A stretch of 33,591 nucleotides of DNA from CAZYXZ01 sp964651395. GTDB lineage: Bacteria > Actinomycetota > Actinomycetes > BP-191. Position numbers and translations under genes: made by a program. This document shows positions 32,601 to 33,591 of this stretch, one piece after another. The number at the start of each line of letters is the position of its first letter. Position 1 is the stretch's first letter. The stretch is from NCBI GenBank assembly GCA_964651395.1, contig CAZYXZ010000032.1:1-33591 (forward strand), read 5' to 3'. The notes under the pieces are model-generated. The model did not search any database and was not told the origin of the DNA. It saw only the letters and a program-made list of their open reading frames with translations.

Positions 32601-33256
32601 CGGTCGGCGTAGCGGACCGCGTTGGTCAGCACCGTCGGTACGCCGGCGTCGGTGAGGAAACCGAGCCAGCGCTCGGCCCGACCGCGTTCGCCGCGAGCGC
32701 GCTGATGCACCACCTCGCCGACCAGCTGCGCGCCGGAGTACGACTCGCGCCACCGCTGCAGCAGCGCGCTCGCGCGGGCCGGGGCGCGCGCGGTGAGAGC
32801 GCGCCCGACGTCGGAGTCGGGACCCAGCAGCAGGACCAGGCCCTCGGCGTGCCGCGCGAGCACCTCGCGGGTGGCGATCGGCGTACCCCGCTCGCCGCCG
32901 AGGTGCACCGCGCTGACCAGCCGGCACAGGTGCGCCCAGCCGGTCTGGTCCTCGGCGAGCAGGACGACGCGGGCCAGCCGCTGGTCGACGCGCGCGCCGC
33001 CGCGGGCGGGCGTCTTGGCCTTCGTCGTCCTCGTCTCCGGGTGCAGGGCGAGGTCGACGCCGAAGAGAGGCCGGACGCCGTAGGCGTGGCAGGCCTTCGC
33101 GAAGCGGACCGCGCCGTAGAGGCCGTCGCGGTCGGTCAGCGCGAGGCTGTCCATGCCGTGCTCGGCGGCGCGCTCGACGAGGACGTGCGGCAGGCTCGCG
33201 CCGTAGCGCAGTGAGTAGCCGGACGCGACGTGCAGGTGGACGAACGGGTCGGGCAC
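29672..33256 (-). CDS. dnaE2: DNA polymerase III alpha subunit homologue, error-prone DnaE2 type
   Basis: C-family DNA polymerase of the accessory, mutagenic type. It has an N-terminal PHP domain (FVHLHVASGYSL), the polymerase core with DVDVDVESARR (Asp421, Asp423), LLKLDVLGIRL, TLGCFQIESPGQRELIGKF, FRPGPVKSDMVTPFLRARQG and VVVFHEQVLEI, and an OB-fold-like C-terminal half, ending LWHSSQGSSGG. It has 1194 residues, slightly longer than typical DnaE2 (about 1000-1100). In the PHP domain the usual TDHDG is TDRDG, losing one metal ligand. It is assigned to DnaE2 rather than the replicative DnaE1 from its length, C-terminal end and neighbours; that is less certain than the polymerase call itself. 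The GTG start is in a crowded junction with the HEPN gene. Confidence 0.88.
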   Translation of the reverse strand: MPDPFVHLHVASGYSLRYGASLPHVLVERAAEHGMDSLALTDRDGLYGAVRFAKACHAYGVRPLFGVDLALHPETRTTKAKTPARGGARVDQRLARVVLLAEDQTGWAHLCRLVSAVHLGGERGTPIATREVLARHAEGLVLLLGPDSDVGRALTARAPARASALLQRWRESYSGAQLVGEVVHQRARGERGRAERWLGFLTDAGVPTVLTNAVRYADRSAAPVIDVLDASRRLVALDPRHVDRENAEGYLKSGKEMGDLALELTGSESEARRLLSRTRALADRCAVDLGLGEVHFPELRAAGSVAGGGAIGTAAQVSADAVLRERCIAGFNRRGVTPTKVHHDRLDEELAVIAQLGYPTYFLTVADVVDLIKEMGIRCAARGSGAGSYVNYLLGISDVDAIEHRLLMERFLSPLRKALPDVDVDVESARRLEVYDAILAKYGDERVACVAMVDTYRVRHAIRDVGAALGLPPPEIDMVAKSFPHIRANQVHAALQDLPELRASRLEASRLGLLFDLVAKLDGLPRHLALHPCGVLLSDATLLDRTPVESSFLGYPMSQFDKDDVEDLGLLKLDVLGIRLQSSMAHAIDEIERVDGVRVDIDAVPRDDPATWRLVRSTRTLGCFQIESPGQRELIGKFGPETFADLIIDISLFRPGPVKSDMVTPFLRARQGWDPVRFPHPSLADCLQQTYGVVVFHEQVLEIVATITGCSLAEADEIRRKLGDPEEIDGIRLWFCNEALRRGYDTEDTQKIWRILKEFAAFGFCKAHAAAFALPTYQSAWLKAHHTAAFLAGVLTHDPGMYPKRLILDDARQFGIAILPLDVNASAAAYTIERMAAYDEPPPGILGARPEPEIAPDASRYGVRLGLDDVKGITEAEVAGIVAGRPFGSLADFWHRAGVSRPVVERLVTAGGFDSIYGLGAATPVRRRGRVTRRDLLLQVAELDTWSRGVRRGIRRPKGDTNSSQLALDLGDDPSEVRETGLPEMTPGERVRAELEVLGLDASQHVLHAYEPFFAAAGLTRSRDLLRCRSQAEVLVAGVKVATQTPPIRSGRRVVFVTLDDATGPVDATFFEDAQVGYASTVFHSWLLVIRGVIRRTGPRGVSVRALGAWELPMLYRAWTTGGLDAVRALMDTPPLLLTEASVEGAAESRSTRPVMVAPPGYRMSPYMDLQPPGEYAKTAPRRLWHSSQGSSGG

Positions 33257-33265
33257 TGCGCGCGC

Positions 33266-33591
33266 TTAGGAGTTCGTTGCGAGCGGGAGCGGCGGCTGGT
33301 GCGCCACACCGNNNNNNNNNNGTCTCGACGACCTGGAGGAAGGTCTCGACGTCGCGGAGCAGGTCGTCGGCCTCGCGCGGCGTGACGCCGGGCAGGCCGG
33401 CCTCGGCCGCGGCCCGCTTGCGCGCGCCGGCCGCGAAGAAGGTGGCCCACTCCCCCAGCTCCGGCGCGACCTTGGGCAGCAGCACCCAGGCGCTGACCGG
33501 GCGGCCGCTCCGTCCGGCCGGCCGGTCGGGGCGCGCGCGGGCCGCGAGCACCGCGGCCGCGCAGCGCAGCGCGGCGAGGTGCGCGGCGGCG
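33266..33591 (-). CDS. SAV_6107-type HEPN domain protein, broken by assembly gap (5' end outside window)
   Basis: The fragment right of the gap reads AAHLAALRCAAAVLAARARP, then SAWVLLPKVAPELGEWATFF and READDLLRDVETFLQVVE, which resembles the HEPN-domain family typified by Streptomyces avermitilis SAV_6107. Left of the gap the likely end is GVAHQPPLPLATNS with TAA at 33268-33266, nine bases before the dnaE2 GTG. The phase of this end does not match the fragment across a 10-base gap, so the real gap is probably not 10 bases. HEPN proteins are often RNases or toxin-like; no R-x4-6-H motif is visible in what remains. Family assignment from memory. Confidence 0.55.
   Translation of the reverse strand, partial: PPRTSPRCAARPRCSRPARAPTGRPDGAAARSAPGCCCPRSRRSWGSGPPSSRPARASGPRPRPACPASRRARPTTCSATSRPSSRSSRXXXXGVAHQPPLPLATNS
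33312..33321. other. Assembly gap (10 Ns)
   Basis: Ten undetermined bases. The two flanks fall in different frames of the same gene, so it is a scaffold join of unknown real length and any frame read across it is an artefact. Confidence 0.98.

Noticed and set aside
27630..33551. Very long minus-strand open frame running across the N gap
   Set aside because: It is another frame of dnaE2, the methyltransferase and dinB; it crosses the undetermined bases and has Arg/Ala-rich, low-complexity translation typical of antisense or shifted frames in GC-rich DNA.

Overview
This window is high-GC DNA from an actinobacterium. The evidence is the strong G/C third-position bias, the frequent GTG starts, the typical actinobacterial division/cell-wall (dcw) cluster with sepF, yggT and divIVA downstream of ftsZ, a MurE with the DNPR motif of meso-diaminopimelate enzymes, and actinobacterial family proteins (DUF3040, SAV_6107-type HEPN, dnaE2-type polymerase). 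The gene order mraZ-rsmH-ftsL-ftsI-murE-murF-mraY-murD-ftsW-murG-murC-murB-ftsQ-ftsZ is complete. I cannot name the genus from sequence alone. A run of 10 Ns near the right end marks a draft-assembly join.

Layout: (1) 1-2000, plus strand: the 3' part of ileS and a small unrecognised actinobacterial gene, closed by a strong bidirectional terminator. (2) 2017-5738, minus strand: a two-TM protein with an Ada-like Cys/His module and a histone-H1-like tail, a short DivIVA, YggT, SepF, a YggS-type PLP protein and PgeF. (3) 5748-21958, minus strand: the dcw cluster from mraZ down to ftsZ. Ten of the eleven junctions from rsmH to ftsQ are exact 4-base ATGA/GTGA overlaps, so the peptidoglycan precursor enzymes (MurB-G, MraY), the septal synthase (FtsW, FtsI) and the divisome proteins (FtsL, FtsQ) are probably made by coupled translation. 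A 44-codon membrane-protein gene lies between mraZ and rsmH. (4) 21959-22198: a divergent control region with a MraZ-type operator (TGG repeats at 10-base steps) inside a sigma70-like promoter. (5) 22199-27211, plus strand: a small zinc-ribbon protein, then a MoxR ATPase / DUF58 / transglutaminase-DUF4129 operon. (6) 27237-33591, minus strand: a mutagenic-repair-like run (HEPN gene broken by the gap, dnaE2-type polymerase, methyltransferase, dinB) followed by DUF3040.

The most unusual non-coding signals are an imperfect 21-bp hairpin in the leader of ftsZ (6990-7044) and a second hairpin after mraZ (21466-21499). Both carry the same nine bases, CCTTCCCCG on the coding strand, in the loop, and a third copy lies just before the ftsZ start. 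The most unusual proteins are the membrane/zinc/H1-tail protein beside divIVA, the 44-aa membrane peptide, and the short DivIVA. Most of the remaining content is standard core biology.
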